Assembly: GCF_003112575.1 (NCBI RefSeq)
Contig: NZ_BEWC01000002.1
Coordinates: forward strand, 186,001 to 250,000
Source of the DNA: Streptomyces ardesiacus
Lineage (GTDB): Bacteria; Actinomycetota; Actinomycetes; Streptomycetales; Streptomycetaceae
Direction: 5' to 3'
DNA length: 64,000 bases
The notes beneath the pieces were generated by a model. That model worked only from the letters and a program-made list of their open reading frames with translations. It did not search any database and was not told the origin of the DNA. A program made the translations under genes and the position numbers. Positions 9,138-18,995 of the stretch are shown here, piece after piece (the first letter of the stretch is position 1; each line of letters begins with the position of its first letter).

Positions 9138-9236
9138 GGTCAGACGGTGACCGGACGGGTCAGACGGTGACCGGATGGGTCAGACGATGACCGGGGCGGT
9201 CAGACGATGACCGCGTGGTCAGACGGTGGCCGGGTC
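9138..9236. repeat. Five tandem copies of the 3' end of the sensor kinase gene
   Basis: Five near-identical units start at 9138, 9158, 9178, 9198 and 9217 with a 20-bp period (the fourth is 19 bp). Each reads GGTCAGACGRTGRCCGG plus 2-4 variable bases. The rightmost copy overlaps the last codons and stop of the kinase at 9219; read on the minus strand, each unit repeats the sequence for the final Val and the TGA. This looks like amplification of the gene terminus by slippage. Confidence 0.9.
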
Positions 9237-10586
9237 GCTCCGCCAGGGCAGCTCCGCCGTGATCCGCGTCGGCCCCCCGGCCGGCGAGTCCACCACGAGG
9301 ATCCCGTCCACCGCGTCGAGCCGCTCCGCCAGACCGGCCAGACCCGAACCGGCCGACGCGTTCGCACCGCCCACACCGTTGTCCACGACCTGGAGCATCA
9401 GCCGGTTCTCCACCCGCCACACCTCCACCGCGGCCCACGTGGCCCGGGCGTGCTTGCTGATGTTCTGGAGCAGCTCCGAGACCGTGAAGTAGGCGATGCC
9501 CTCGATCGCCGACGCCGGCCGCTCCGCCAGGTCGACCTCCACCCGCACCGGCACCGTGCAGCGCGAGGCGACCGCCGACAGCGCCGCGTCCAGCCCGCGG
9601 TCGGTGAGGACCGCGGGGTGGATGCCCCGAGCCAGGTCCCGCAGCTCCTGGAGCGCCGTCTTCACCTCGCCGTGGGCCTCGTCCACCATGACGGCCGCGG
9701 CCCGGGGGTCCTCCTTCAGCTTCTCCTTGGCCAGCCCCAGATCCATCGCGAGGTTGACGAGGCGGGCCTGCGCCCCGTCGTGCAGGTCGCGCTCGATGCG
9801 CCGCAGGTCGGCCGCGGCCGTGTCCACCACGACCCCCCGGTCCGACTCCAGCTCCACGACCCGCGTCGCCAGCCTCGACGGCCCGAGCAGCCCGTGCACC
9901 ATGACCCGGTCCACCGTGGTCAGCGCCCGCACCAGCCACGGCGTGACCAGCGTGAACAGCAGCCCGATCAGCGCCGTCACGGTGATCTCGAACGGGTTGT
10001 CCAGGTAGATCCCGTGCGTCTCGTCGCCGTAGAGCTGGAGCCCGTCCTGACCGGTGTACATCGGGAACACCCAGAACCACAGCGGGTACGTCAGCATCGC
10101 CCACCCGGTCACCCAGAAGGTCACCGACACGGCGAAGGAGAAGACCGACCAGGGGAACTGCACGATCGCGTACAGCAGGCTCCGCCAGGAGGCGCCGCTC
10201 TTGAGCACCGCCCCCATCCAGCCCATCGCCCCCTGCTTCTTCATCCGCAGCGGCTCGGGGTCGGACATCCGCAGCCCCAGCAGGGCCCGCGCCCGCACCC
10301 GCTCCATCGCCCCGAAGCCCCGGCACCCGGCGAGCGCGGCGGCCAGCACCGGCACCCCCAGGAACGTCACGAGCAGGCCCGCTCCCAGCGACACCATCGT
10401 CACCGCGAACGTGAAGAGCAGGATGCCGATCGGCAGCCCCAGCAGCACGTAGCCGAACTCGCGCAGGCTCCGCGCCTCGAACGGTGCCCGCAGCCCCGCC
10501 GGCAGGCGGTGGCGCCGCGTGCCGGTGTCCCCGGGGAAGCCGGACCCGCTCCCGAGTCCGTAACTCTGTCCGTATTCCGTGGCCAT
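9219..10586 (-). CDS. Two-component sensor histidine kinase (second of a tandem pair)
   Basis: This 455-residue membrane kinase has an N-terminal actinobacterial sensor domain with four predicted membrane helices (about 45-85, 140-175 and 200-220). A HisKA_3 dimerisation segment follows with His269 in RRIERDLHDGAQ, and then an HATPase domain with LLQNISKH and DNGVGG boxes. Compared with its neighbour it has about 35 extra residues between the third and fourth helices (near 173-205), rich in Gly, Asp and Tyr, which could face outward. The start is the ATG at 10584-10586 with GAGAGG upstream. It is a clear paralogue of the gene at 10700 and should signal to the regulator at 8033. Confidence 0.88.
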   Translation of the reverse strand: MATEYGQSYGLGSGSGFPGDTGTRRHRLPAGLRAPFEARSLREFGYVLLGLPIGILLFTFAVTMVSLGAGLLVTFLGVPVLAAALAGCRGFGAMERVRARALLGLRMSDPEPLRMKKQGAMGWMGAVLKSGASWRSLLYAIVQFPWSVFSFAVSVTFWVTGWAMLTYPLWFWVFPMYTGQDGLQLYGDETHGIYLDNPFEITVTALIGLLFTLVTPWLVRALTTVDRVMVHGLLGPSRLATRVVELESDRGVVVDTAAADLRRIERDLHDGAQARLVNLAMDLGLAKEKLKEDPRAAAVMVDEAHGEVKTALQELRDLARGIHPAVLTDRGLDAALSAVASRCTVPVRVEVDLAERPASAIEGIAYFTVSELLQNISKHARATWAAVEVWRVENRLMLQVVDNGVGGANASAGSGLAGLAERLDAVDGILVVDSPAGGPTRITAELPWRSDPATV

Positions 10587-10699
10587 CGGTGCCGTCCCTC
10601 TCCTCGTCGCCCTGCGGCTGCGCTGTCGTACCTCCACCCTCCTGGACCGCGCCGCCCCGGCCAATGGAGCCCGTCGGCGTCCGCGAAGGGGGGTTTTCC

Positions 10700-11926
10700 C
10701 TACCTCCCGGGCGCGGAGCCGGCCGCGTCGGCCGGCGTGCGGTCGCGCCACGGCAGCTCGGCCGTGATCGTCGTCGGTCCGCCCTCCGGCGAGTCGACGA
10801 CGAAGAGGCCGTCGACGGCGGACAGCCGGTCGGCGAGGCCCTTCATCCCCGTGCCGCCGTCGAGGCGCGCGCCGCCCCGGCCGTCGTCCTCCACCTGTAT
10901 GAGCAGCCGGTCGGACGACCGCCACACCTCCACGGCGGCCGACCTCGCCCCGCTGTGCTTGCTGACGTTCTGGAGCAGCTCCGAGACCGTGAAGTAGGCG
11001 ATGCCCTCGATGGCGGGCGCGGGGCGCTCCGTCAGGTCGACGGTCACCTCGACCGGCACGGTGCAGCGGGAGGCGACCGAGGAGAGCGCCGCGTCCAGAC
11101 CCCGGTCGGTGAGGACGGCGGGATGGATGCCGCGGGCCAGGTCCCGCAGCTCCTGCAGGGCCAGCTTCACCTCGCCGTGTGCCTCGTCGACCATGGCCGC
11201 CGCCGCGTCCGGGTCCTCCAGGAGCTTCTCCTTCGCCAGGCCGAGCCCCATGGCGAGGTTGACGAGGCGGGCCTGCGCCCCGTCGTGCAGGTCGCGCTCG
11301 ATGCGCCGCAGGTCGGCCGCGGCCGTGTCCACCACGATCCCCCGGTCCGACTCCAGCTCGGCGATCCGCCGCTCCAGCTCGTCGGACGGCGACAGCAGCC
11401 CGCGCACCATCGCCCGGTCGACGTTGGCCATGCCCCGCGCCAGGAACGGCAGCACCGGCCACAGCACGAACAACGACGTCAGCGTGACGAGGAAGGTGGC
11501 GACGCCCCAGGGAAACCGGATGACGTCATACAGCACCGTGCGCCAGCCCACCGGGTCCTTCAGCGACATCCACAACTGTGCGAAGAAGCCGCGCCCGCCC
11601 AGCCGCGGCAGCGGACTCGGTTCGTCCACCCGCACCCCGAGCAGCGCCCGGGCCCGGGCCCGCTCCAGCTTCCCCAACTGCCGCGCGCCCAGCAGACCGG
11701 CCGCCAGCAGCGGGAGCCCGACCACCGTGACCGTCAGGCCGATGCCGACGGACAGCATCGTCACGACGTAGACGAAACCGAGCAGTGCCGCCGGGAGGTT
11801 CGCCAGCAGATGGGCGATCTCCTTCCAGGTGTGCCGGTCGTAGGCGAAACGGGCCGGCGGCGGGCGGTCGTCGGCCGCCGCGCCGGTGGTCCGGGCGCGG
11901 CTCGGGGTGGAGAGGCGTTCGGTCAT
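10700..11926 (-). CDS. Two-component sensor histidine kinase (first of a tandem pair)
   Basis: This 408-residue kinase has the same layout as its neighbour: a sensor domain with membrane helices near 40-80 and 130-165, the phospho-acceptor His214 in RRIERDLHDGAQ, then the ATPase boxes ELLQNVSKH and DDGRGG. I chose the ATG at 11924-11926 over an upstream frame extension that would add a basic leader. It is transcribed divergently from nuoA, with 203 bp between the starts, and is followed 113 bp later by the second kinase. Stretches of up to 85 bp are identical to the neighbour, showing recent duplication or gene conversion. Confidence 0.88.
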   Translation of the reverse strand: MTERLSTPSRARTTGAAADDRPPPARFAYDRHTWKEIAHLLANLPAALLGFVYVVTMLSVGIGLTVTVVGLPLLAAGLLGARQLGKLERARARALLGVRVDEPSPLPRLGGRGFFAQLWMSLKDPVGWRTVLYDVIRFPWGVATFLVTLTSLFVLWPVLPFLARGMANVDRAMVRGLLSPSDELERRIAELESDRGIVVDTAAADLRRIERDLHDGAQARLVNLAMGLGLAKEKLLEDPDAAAAMVDEAHGEVKLALQELRDLARGIHPAVLTDRGLDAALSSVASRCTVPVEVTVDLTERPAPAIEGIAYFTVSELLQNVSKHSGARSAAVEVWRSSDRLLIQVEDDGRGGARLDGGTGMKGLADRLSAVDGLFVVDSPEGGPTTITAELPWRDRTPADAAGSAPGR

Positions 11927-12027
11927 ACCCGTCAGCGTGCCGTGCGGCGCGGCACCGCGCCATGAGGTGGGCCGCCCGGCACGCACTGAGGAAAACCCCA
12001 CCCCGCGTCTCAACCCGCGACGGGCTG

Positions 12028-12056
12028 CTTACCGTCTCTTTATCAGGCTCTAGACT
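12028..12056 (+). promoter_or_regulatory. Candidate promoter of the nuo operon
   Basis: CTTACC (12028-12033) and TAGACT (12051-12056) are separated by 17 bp, a reasonable vegetative pair. They lie about 75 bp upstream of the nuoA GTG, in the divergent region shared with the sensor kinase. Confidence 0.45.
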
Positions 12057-12129
12057 CCCGTGCGTACGGATCGTCGGACGCCGCGTCCAGGACGGTCACG
12101 ACGTTCACGACAGGGAGTGAGGGGCGCAC

Positions 12130-12570
12130 GTGCCGGAACCGACCGTCGGCGACGCGACCGCCGGCGCCGTGACCACCGCCGATGCGACCGTCGGGCTCGC
12201 CGCGGACTACTTCCGGTCCTACTCGGTCGTCGGCCTGCTCGCCGTCGTCGGGGTGCTCTTCGTCGCCGTGGCCTTCGGCGCCGGACGCCTGCTGCGACCG
12301 GTGGTCCCGACCCCCGAGAAGCTGCTCACCTACGAGTGCGGCGTCGACCCCGTCGGAGAGGGCTGGGCGCACACCCAGGTCCGCTACTACGTCTACGCCT
12401 TCCTCTACGTCGTCTTCGCGGTCGACTCGATCTTCCTCTTCCCCTGGGCGACGGTCTTCGCCGACCCTGGTTACGGGGCCACGACCCTCGTGGAGATGTT
12501 CGTCTTCCTCGGGTTCCTCGCCGTGGGCCTGTTGTACGCATACAAGAAGGGCGTCCTGTCATGGACGTGA
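12130..12570 (+). CDS. nuoA: NADH-quinone oxidoreductase subunit A (second locus)
   Basis: This 146-residue membrane subunit of Complex I has three helices and the conserved loop [21 protein letters not shown], which helps form the quinone-site region with NuoH. The GTG at 12130 is the start. It carries about 25 extra N-terminal residues of low complexity before the first helix. It opens a ten-gene operon and its end overlaps nuoB by 10 bp. Confidence 0.9.
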   Translation: MPEPTVGDATAGAVTTADATVGLAADYFRSYSVVGLLAVVGVLFVAVAFGAGRLLRPVVPTPEKLLTYECGVDPVGEGWAHTQVRYYVYAFLYVVFAVDSIFLFPWATVFADPGYGATTLVEMFVFLGFLAVGLLYAYKKGVLSWT

Positions 12571-13190
12571 ACCCCTCCGGTCCCGCACCCGCACCCGCTC
12601 CCGGGCCCGTGCCGCTGCCCGAGCCCAAGCGTCTGGGCACGCTCGCACGCCTCGCCCCGGAGCCGATGAAGGTCGTCCTGAACTGGGGCCGCCGCTACTC
12701 GCTCTGGGTCTTCAACTTCGGCCTCGCCTGCTGCGCGATCGAGTTCATCGCCGCGTCGATGGCCCGCCACGACTTCATCCGGCTCGGCGTCATCCCCTTC
12801 GCGCCGGGCCCGCGCCAGGCCGACCTGATGGTCGTCTCCGGCACGGTGACCGACAAGATGGCTCCGGCCGTCAAGCGCCTGTACGAGCAGATGCCCGAGC
12901 CGAAGTACGTCATCTCCTTCGGAGCCTGCTCCAACTGCGGCGGCCCCTACTGGGACTCCTACTCCGTGACGAAGGGCGTCGACCAGATCATCCCCGTCGA
13001 CGTCTACGTCCCCGGCTGCCCGCCGCGTCCGGAGGCGCTGCTCCAGGGGATCCTCAAGCTCCAGGAGAAGATCGCGCGCGAGTCCCTGGGGGAGCGGTAC
13101 GGCGCCTCGCCCCGGCCGTCGACGGCCGCGCTGCGCAGCGGGCTGGTGCGACCGCCCGCCCCGTCCTCCGACGCGGGGGAGGGGCGATGA
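12561..13190 (+). CDS. nuoB: NADH-quinone oxidoreductase subunit B (second locus)
   Basis: This 209-residue subunit carries the terminal N2 4Fe-4S cluster. The ligands are visible as the tandem cysteines in LACCAIEF, the cysteine in GACSNCGG, and the one in PGCPPRPE. It would normally transfer electrons to quinone at the interface with NuoD, but no nuoD is present in this operon. The ATG lies inside the end of nuoA (10-bp overlap) and its stop overlaps the nuoC start as ATGA. The last ~35 residues are an unconserved Pro/Ser tail. Confidence 0.93.
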   Translation: MDVNPSGPAPAPAPGPVPLPEPKRLGTLARLAPEPMKVVLNWGRRYSLWVFNFGLACCAIEFIAASMARHDFIRLGVIPFAPGPRQADLMVVSGTVTDKMAPAVKRLYEQMPEPKYVISFGACSNCGGPYWDSYSVTKGVDQIIPVDVYVPGCPPRPEALLQGILKLQEKIARESLGERYGASPRPSTAALRSGLVRPPAPSSDAGEGR

Positions 13191-14470
13191 CCGCGGCCGG
13201 CTGGCTGCCCGCCGGCGCCGAGGAACTCTTCGGCCCGGACGCCACGGCGGAGGAGGCGTACGACCTCCTGACCGTCGACGTGCCGCCCGCCTCCTGGATC
13301 ACCGCTCTGGAGACGGCGCGCGACCGCCTGGGCTGCACCTACTTCGACTGGCTGAGCGCGGTCGACGAACCGGGCACCGGGTTCCGCGTCGCCGCGCACG
13401 TCGCCGCGCTGGGACCCGTACGCCGGCTGCTGCTGCGCACGACCGTCCCGCACGAGGCCCCGGTCCTGCCCACCGCCGTGGGCGTGTACGCGGGCGCCGC
13501 CTGGCACGAACGCGAGACCCACGAGATGTTCGGGGTCGCCTTCGAGGACCACCCCGCCCTCGACCACCTGCTCCTGCCGGAGGGTTTCGAGGGCCACCCG
13601 CTGCGCAAGGACTTCGTCCTCGCCGCCCGCGTCGCCAAGGCCTGGCCCGGGGCCAAGGAGCCCGGCGAGTCCGAACACGGCGGCCCCCGTCGCCGCCAGA
13701 TGCTGCCGCCGGGCGTCCCCGACCCCAACGAGTGGGGCCCGTCGAAGGGCCAGCTCCCTCCCGCTCCGGCCCGCGCGGGGCGGACGGCGGGGGAGCGCCC
13801 GGCCCGGCGTACCCGTACGGCGGCCGAGGCGTCGGCGGCGGTGTCGGCGCCGGGCGGCGAGGCCCCGGCCGCGCCGCGCCGCTCCCGTACGGCGGCCGAG
13901 GGCTCGGCCGGCCAGGCCGCCCCGGAGCCGCGCCCGCCCCGGCGTGCGCGCAGCGCGAGCCAGGGTTCCGCGTCCCAGCGGGCGGCCGGGCCGACGGACG
14001 CCTCGTCCCCCGCTCCGTCGACCGCCCCGACGGACGCATCGTCCACCGTCCCGACGGACGGGCCCGCCGCCGGTGCCACCGCCGCCGACGCCGCTGCCGG
14101 GCGGCGGGACGTCGGCGGTACCGCCCGCCCCCGGCGCAACCGGAGCGCGTCCCAGGGCTCGGCGAGCCGGCGGGAGGCACCGGAGTCCCGGCAGCAGGAC
14201 GACGCGGGTTCCGGCGGCGCCCCCCGCAGCGGCGACGGGACCGGCACCCCGCCGGCGCCCGCCGAAAAACCGGCGCCGAAGCCGACGCCCTCGGCACCGC
14301 GCAGCCCGGACGCCCCGTGGCACCACGCCCGCCCGGCGTTCGACGAGCCCGGGGCCGCCCCCGAGGAGCCGGACGACGCCGAGGCGCCCGAGGCCCACCC
14401 GGACCCCGACACCGCCGACGACACCGACGTCCCCCGTGACCCCCCGAACCCCCCAGGAGGCCCGCAGTGA
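13187..14470 (+). CDS. nuoC: NADH-quinone oxidoreductase subunit C with a long disordered tail
   Basis: This 427-residue protein has a normal NuoC core in residues 1 to about 190. It includes [18 protein letters not shown], which is the NuoC signature, and [14 protein letters not shown], where NuoC normally docks NuoD. About 240 residues of Ala-, Pro-, Ser-, Arg- and Asp-rich sequence follow, with four related arginine/serine repeats (for example RSASQGSAS, twice). Typical NuoC ends near residue 200, and the tail is not a NuoD domain. The start overlaps nuoB (ATGA) and the end overlaps nuoH (GTGA). Confidence 0.88.
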   Translation: MTAAGWLPAGAEELFGPDATAEEAYDLLTVDVPPASWITALETARDRLGCTYFDWLSAVDEPGTGFRVAAHVAALGPVRRLLLRTTVPHEAPVLPTAVGVYAGAAWHERETHEMFGVAFEDHPALDHLLLPEGFEGHPLRKDFVLAARVAKAWPGAKEPGESEHGGPRRRQMLPPGVPDPNEWGPSKGQLPPAPARAGRTAGERPARRTRTAAEASAAVSAPGGEAPAAPRRSRTAAEGSAGQAAPEPRPPRRARSASQGSASQRAAGPTDASSPAPSTAPTDASSTVPTDGPAAGATAADAAAGRRDVGGTARPRRNRSASQGSASRREAPESRQQDDAGSGGAPRSGDGTGTPPAPAEKPAPKPTPSAPRSPDAPWHHARPAFDEPGAAPEEPDDAEAPEAHPDPDTADDTDVPRDPPNPPGGPQ

Positions 14471-15435
14471 ACGACGTGCTCGACGTCACCCTGCGCCTCC
14501 TGATCGTCTTCGTCGTCTTCCTCACCTTCCCCCTGATAGTCGGTCAGACGGAACACAAGGTGATGGCGCACATGCAGGGCCGCCTCGGCCCGATGTACGC
14601 GGGCGGCTTCCACGGCTGGGCCCAGCTCGTCGCGGACGGCGTGAAGTTCGCGCAGAAGGAGGACGTGGTCCCCGCCGACGCGGACCGCCGCATCTTCCAG
14701 CTCGCCCCGGCCGTGGCCCTGCTGCCGTACCTCCTCGTCCTTCTGGCCGTTCCCGTCGGTCCCGGGGAGGGCGCCGTCGGGCAGGTCGTCGACGCGGGCG
14801 TCTTCTTCGTCCTGGCCGTCATGGGCGTGGGCGTCCTCGGCTCGCTCATGGCCGGCTGGTCCTCGGCCAACAAGTTCTCCCTCCTCGGCGGCCTGCGCAC
14901 CGCCGCCCAACTCCTCGCCTACGAACTCCCGATGCTGCTCACCGCCGCCTCCGTGGCGATGGCGGCCGGCACCGTCTCGCTCGTCGGCATCCTCGACGCC
15001 TTCGAGTGGTGGTGGCTGCCCTGGCAGATCGTCGGCGCGGTCGTCTTCTTCGTCGCCGGTCTGGCCGAGCTGCAGCGGCCCCCGTTCGACATGCCGGTCG
15101 CCGACTCGGAGATCATCTTCGGCGCCTACACCGAGTACACCGGCCTGCGCTTCGCCCTGTTCCTCCTCGCCGAGTACGCCGGGATCGTCGTCCTGTGCGG
15201 TCTGACCACCGTGCTCTTCCTGGGCGGCTGGCACGGCCCCTGGGGCGCCGACGGCCTGGGCTGGGTGTGGACCCTGCTCAAGGCGGCCGTCCTGGCCTTC
15301 GTCGTGATCTGGCTGCGCGTGACCTACCCCCGCCTGCGCGAGGACCAGCTCCAGAAACTGTCCTGGACGCTCCTCGTCCCCCTCTCCCTCGCCCAGATCG
15401 CCCTCACCGGCGTCGTCAAGGTGGTGATCCAGTAA
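14467..15435 (+). CDS. nuoH: NADH-quinone oxidoreductase subunit H (second locus)
   Basis: This 322-residue subunit has about eight membrane helices. The conserved loops include [16 protein letters not shown] near the N-terminus and [12 protein letters not shown] with [14 protein letters not shown] in the centre; these acidic residues line the quinone chamber and link redox chemistry to proton pumping. It starts with GTG overlapping nuoC by 4 bp. The next gene, nuoI, begins 2 bp after its stop. Confidence 0.93.
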   Translation: MNDVLDVTLRLLIVFVVFLTFPLIVGQTEHKVMAHMQGRLGPMYAGGFHGWAQLVADGVKFAQKEDVVPADADRRIFQLAPAVALLPYLLVLLAVPVGPGEGAVGQVVDAGVFFVLAVMGVGVLGSLMAGWSSANKFSLLGGLRTAAQLLAYELPMLLTAASVAMAAGTVSLVGILDAFEWWWLPWQIVGAVVFFVAGLAELQRPPFDMPVADSEIIFGAYTEYTGLRFALFLLAEYAGIVVLCGLTTVLFLGGWHGPWGADGLGWVWTLLKAAVLAFVVIWLRVTYPRLREDQLQKLSWTLLVPLSLAQIALTGVVKVVIQ

Positions 15436-15437
15436 CC

Positions 15438-16001
15438 ATGCCCCCCGTCCCCGGCTCCGGCCTGGCCAAGGGCCTGGCCGTCACCCTGCGCACGATGACG
15501 CGGAAGACCGTCACCGAGCAGTACCCGGACGCCCAGCCGGAACTGCCGCCCCGCACCCGCGGCGTGATCGGCCTGTTCGAGGAGAACTGCACGGTCTGCA
15601 TGCTGTGCGCCCGCGAGTGCCCCGACTGGTGCATCTACATCGACTCCCACAAGGAGACGGTCCCGGCGGCCGCCCCCGGCGGACGCGAGCGCAGCCGCAA
15701 CGTCCTCGACCGCTTCGCCATCGACTTCGCCCTGTGCATGTACTGCGGCATCTGCATCGAGGTCTGTCCTTTCGACGCCCTGTTCTGGTCCCCGGAGTTC
15801 GAGTACGCCGAGACCGACATCCGCGACCTCACCCACGAGCGCGACAAGCTGCGCGAGTGGATGTGGACCGTGCCGGCCCCGCCCGCCCTCGACCCCGGCG
15901 CGGAGGAGCCCAAGGAACTCGCCGCCGCCCGCAAGGCCGCCGACAGACTCGCCGCGCAGCAGCAGGCGGAGGACCGGACGGGGCAGGAGGACGGGTCATG
16001 A
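15438..16001 (+). CDS. nuoI: NADH-quinone oxidoreductase subunit I (second locus)
   Basis: This 187-residue protein carries two 4Fe-4S clusters (N6a, N6b). The ligands are in [12 protein letters not shown] and [12 protein letters not shown], both complete. It is the peripheral subunit that in 11-subunit Complex I relatives can take electrons directly from ferredoxin. With nuoE, F and G absent here it is the natural entry point for electrons. The C-terminus is an Ala/Glu/Gln-rich helix. It overlaps nuoJ as ATGA. Confidence 0.93.
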   Translation: MPPVPGSGLAKGLAVTLRTMTRKTVTEQYPDAQPELPPRTRGVIGLFEENCTVCMLCARECPDWCIYIDSHKETVPAAAPGGRERSRNVLDRFAIDFALCMYCGICIEVCPFDALFWSPEFEYAETDIRDLTHERDKLREWMWTVPAPPALDPGAEEPKELAAARKAADRLAAQQQAEDRTGQEDGS

Positions 16002-16606
16002 CCCTCGCCGCCGCGTCCCACGGATTCCTGTCCCCGACCGGCGTGGAGATCGCCTTCCTCCTCGTCGGCCTCGTCACCTTCGGAGCCGCCGTCCTCACCG
16101 TCACCACCCGCCAACTCGTGCACGCGGCGCTGTGGCTGGTGGTGGCCCTCGGCGGCCTGGCCGTCGAATACCTGCTGCTCACCGCCGAGTTCATCGCCTG
16201 GGTCCAGGTCCTCATCTACGTCGGTGCCGTCGTCGTCCTCCTCCTGTTCGGCCTGATGCTCACCAGGGCACCCGTCGGCCGGTCCCCGGACGCCGACTCC
16301 GGCAACCGCTGGGCCGCCCTCACCGTGGCCGCGGCCTCCGCGGCGGCCCTGGTGTGGGTCGTCGTCGACGCCTTCCGCGCCACCTGGATCGACCTGGACG
16401 GCCCGGCCGCCGGCTCCACCGCCGTCACCGGGGCGAGCCTCTTCCAGAACTGGGTCCTGCCCTTCGAGGCCCTCTCCGTCCTCCTCCTCGCCGCCCTGGT
16501 CGGCGCCATCGTCCTGTCCCGCAGGGCCAAGGCGGAGCGCACCGCCGGCCCGCCCGCCGCCGGCCCGCCAGCCGCCCACGGTGCCGACAAGGGCGGTGTC
16601 CGCTGA
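15998..16606 (+). CDS. nuoJ: NADH-quinone oxidoreductase subunit J (second locus)
   Basis: This 202-residue membrane subunit has five predicted helices. The most conserved segment is [21 protein letters not shown], the third helix, whose pi-bulge conformational change couples electron transfer to pumping. The C-terminal ~30 residues are a hydrophilic Ala/Pro tail. The stop overlaps the nuoK start by one base (TGATG). Confidence 0.9.
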   Translation: MTLAAASHGFLSPTGVEIAFLLVGLVTFGAAVLTVTTRQLVHAALWLVVALGGLAVEYLLLTAEFIAWVQVLIYVGAVVVLLLFGLMLTRAPVGRSPDADSGNRWAALTVAAASAAALVWVVVDAFRATWIDLDGPAAGSTAVTGASLFQNWVLPFEALSVLLLAALVGAIVLSRRAKAERTAGPPAAGPPAAHGADKGGVR

Positions 16607-16998
16607 TGCACCTCGCCTATCCAGCCGTCCTGTCCGCCCTCCTCTTCTGCACCGGCCTCTACGGCGTCCTCGCCCGCCGCAACGCGATCCTCGTCCTGAT
16701 GTCCGTCGAGCTGATGCTCAACGCCGTCAACCTCAACCTGGTCGCCTTCGACGTCTGGCTCAGCAAGGCCGCCGAGGAGACCCTGCACTCCGGCCAGGCC
16801 CTCACCCTGTTCACCATCGCCGTCGCGGCCGCCGAGATCGGCATCGGCCTGGCGATCGTCCTCGCCGTCCACCGCAACCGCGGCACCTCGGACATCGACC
16901 GGCTCCGCGACACCGCCGAGGGCCGCGAGCCGGACGGCCCCGACACCGACACCCTCGCGACCGGGGCGGCCGGCGAGAAGGCTGAGGCCACCGCGTGA
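16606..16998 (+). CDS. nuoK: NADH-quinone oxidoreductase subunit K (second locus)
   Basis: This 130-residue subunit has three helices and the two proton-path glutamates expected of NuoK, one in [14 protein letters not shown] and one in [13 protein letters not shown] hydrophilic tail of about 30 residues after the last helix is longer than in Escherichia coli (100 aa). Its end overlaps nuoL as GTGA. Confidence 0.92.
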   Translation: MHLAYPAVLSALLFCTGLYGVLARRNAILVLMSVELMLNAVNLNLVAFDVWLSKAAEETLHSGQALTLFTIAVAAAEIGIGLAIVLAVHRNRGTSDIDRLRDTAEGREPDGPDTDTLATGAAGEKAEATA

Positions 16999-18989
16999 CC
17001 ACGACCACCCTCGCCGTACTCGTCCCCCTCCTTCCCTTCCTCGGGGCAGCCGCGGGCCTCCTGCTGGGCCGGTCGGCGCCCGGATTCGTCCGTCCCCTCG
17101 CGGTCCTGCCCACGCTGGCGGCCCTCGTCCTCGCCGTCCTCGTCATGGCCCGCCAGGGCGGCGGCCGGGCCGTCGACGCCGTCACGGAACTGACGCCCAC
17201 CGGCTCGGTCCCCGTCGAACTCGCCCTGCACATCGACGGCTTCGCCGCCCTCGTCGCCGTCCTGGTCGGCACCGTCGCCACCTGCGTGCAGATCTACTCG
17301 ACGGGCTACCTGCGCGACGACCCGCGCTACGCCTCGTACGCCGCGCTCGTCTCCCTGTTCACCTCCGCCATGTTCCTCGTCGTCTACTCCGGCGACCTGA
17401 TGGTGCTGCTCGTCGGCTGGGAAGTCATGGGCATCTGCTCGTACTTCCTGGTCGGCCACTACTGGGAGACCCCGGAGGCCCGCGCCGCCTCCCTCAAGGC
17501 CTTCCTGGTCACCAAGCTCGGCGACGTCCCCTTCCTGATCGGTCTGCTGGCGCTGGCCACCGAGGCGGGCTCCTTCCGCATCACCGAGATCCTCGGCGCG
17601 GTGGCCGGCGGATCGGTCGGCCACCCGACGGTGATCGCGCTGCTGCTCCTGGCCGGTGTGGCGGGCAAGTCCGCGCAGTTCCCGCTGCACACCTGGCTCC
17701 CCGACGCGATGGCGGGCCCGACGCCCGTCTCCGCGCTGATCCACGCGGCGACCATGGTCGCCGCCGGCGTGTACTTCGTCGCCCGGCTCCTTCCGCTCTT
17801 CGAGGCCTCGCGGGCCGCGATGGTCGTCCTCGCCGTCATGGCCGCCGTCACGATGGTCGGCTCCGCCCTCGCCGCCCTCGCCCAGGACGACATCAAACGC
17901 GTCCTGGCCTACTCGACGATCGGACAGCTCGGGTACATGACCGGCGCCCTCGCCACGGGCGACCGGGGCGCCGCCGTCTTCCACCTCCTGTCCCACGGCG
18001 CCTTCAAGGCGCTCCTGTTCCTGGCCGCCGGCGTGATCATTCACGCCGCCGGCACCAACTCGCTGGCCGCCATGTCCCGCATGCGGGGCCTGCGCGACCG
18101 TGTCCCGGACGCCTTCTGGACGATGACCGTGGCCCTGCTCGCGCTCGCCGCGATCCCGCCCTTCAGCGGCTTCTTCTCCAAGGAGTCCGTCCTCGGCGCC
18201 GCGGAGCACGTGGCCACCGGCCACACCGGGCACGCACCCGCCGCCGCGGGCTGGACCGTCCTCGTCGCCGCCCTGATCACGGCCCTGCTCACCGCCGCGT
18301 ACGCGACCCGTCTGTGGCTGCTGGCCTTCCGCGGCACAGGTGCCGAGGCCCCCGACCACGGCCGGCAGCCGGTGGCCATGAACGCCGTGCTCTGGGTGCT
18401 CGCCGTCCCCTCACTCGCGCTGGGCGGACTCACCTTCCGGCTGCTGCCCGACTGGTTCGACGACAACGACCTCACCCCCGCCCTGACCACGTCCGTGCTC
18501 GGCACGGGAGTGGCCCTGGTGGGCGGCATCGTCACCTACGCCGCCTGGCGGCACACCACGGCGCTCGCGGACCGCACCCCGCTCGGCGCGGTCGCGGCCC
18601 ACCCCGAGGGCGACGCCGCCCTGGTGGAGGCCGAGGTCATCGCCAGCCACCGGCCCGCCTACGGCAACCTCGCCTCTGCCCCCGACCCGTCCGACCCGGG
18701 ACGGCTCCTGCTGGGCCCGGTGCACCGGCACGCGGCCGCCGGCTTCCACCTGGACGCGGTGTACTCGGCCCTCTTCGTCCGCCCGGTCCTGGCCGGAGCG
18801 AGCCTCGTCCGGTTCCTCGACCGGGAGGTCGTCGACACCTACGTCCGCGCGGCGGGCGCCCTGCCGAGGCTGCTCGGGGCCGCCGTACGACGTGCCCAGA
18901 CCGGCAATGTGCAGACCTATGTGAGCGCGCTGCTCGCCGGCACCGTCGTCCTCGCGGTCGCCGCCGTCCTCGTCGCCACGGGAGCGTGA
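16995..18989 (+). CDS. nuoL: NADH-quinone oxidoreductase subunit L (second locus)
   Basis: This 664-residue antiporter-like subunit forms the distal proton channel. The conserved region [21 protein letters not shown] carries the pumping glutamate, and [20 protein letters not shown] carries the channel lysine and the discontinuous helix. The C-terminal region contains the lateral helix expected of NuoL. The GTG start overlaps nuoK; nuoM begins 6 bp after the stop. Confidence 0.94.
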   Translation: MTTTTLAVLVPLLPFLGAAAGLLLGRSAPGFVRPLAVLPTLAALVLAVLVMARQGGGRAVDAVTELTPTGSVPVELALHIDGFAALVAVLVGTVATCVQIYSTGYLRDDPRYASYAALVSLFTSAMFLVVYSGDLMVLLVGWEVMGICSYFLVGHYWETPEARAASLKAFLVTKLGDVPFLIGLLALATEAGSFRITEILGAVAGGSVGHPTVIALLLLAGVAGKSAQFPLHTWLPDAMAGPTPVSALIHAATMVAAGVYFVARLLPLFEASRAAMVVLAVMAAVTMVGSALAALAQDDIKRVLAYSTIGQLGYMTGALATGDRGAAVFHLLSHGAFKALLFLAAGVIIHAAGTNSLAAMSRMRGLRDRVPDAFWTMTVALLALAAIPPFSGFFSKESVLGAAEHVATGHTGHAPAAAGWTVLVAALITALLTAAYATRLWLLAFRGTGAEAPDHGRQPVAMNAVLWVLAVPSLALGGLTFRLLPDWFDDNDLTPALTTSVLGTGVALVGGIVTYAAWRHTTALADRTPLGAVAAHPEGDAALVEAEVIASHRPAYGNLASAPDPSDPGRLLLGPVHRHAAAGFHLDAVYSALFVRPVLAGASLVRFLDREVVDTYVRAAGALPRLLGAAVRRAQTGNVQTYVSALLAGTVVLAVAAVLVATGA

Positions 18990-18995
18990 GCAGGC

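Noticed and set aside
13754..14470. NuoCD fusion as an explanation for the long NuoC
   Set aside because: The extra region is Ala/Pro/Ser/Arg repeats with no NuoD motifs, so it is not the missing subunit.
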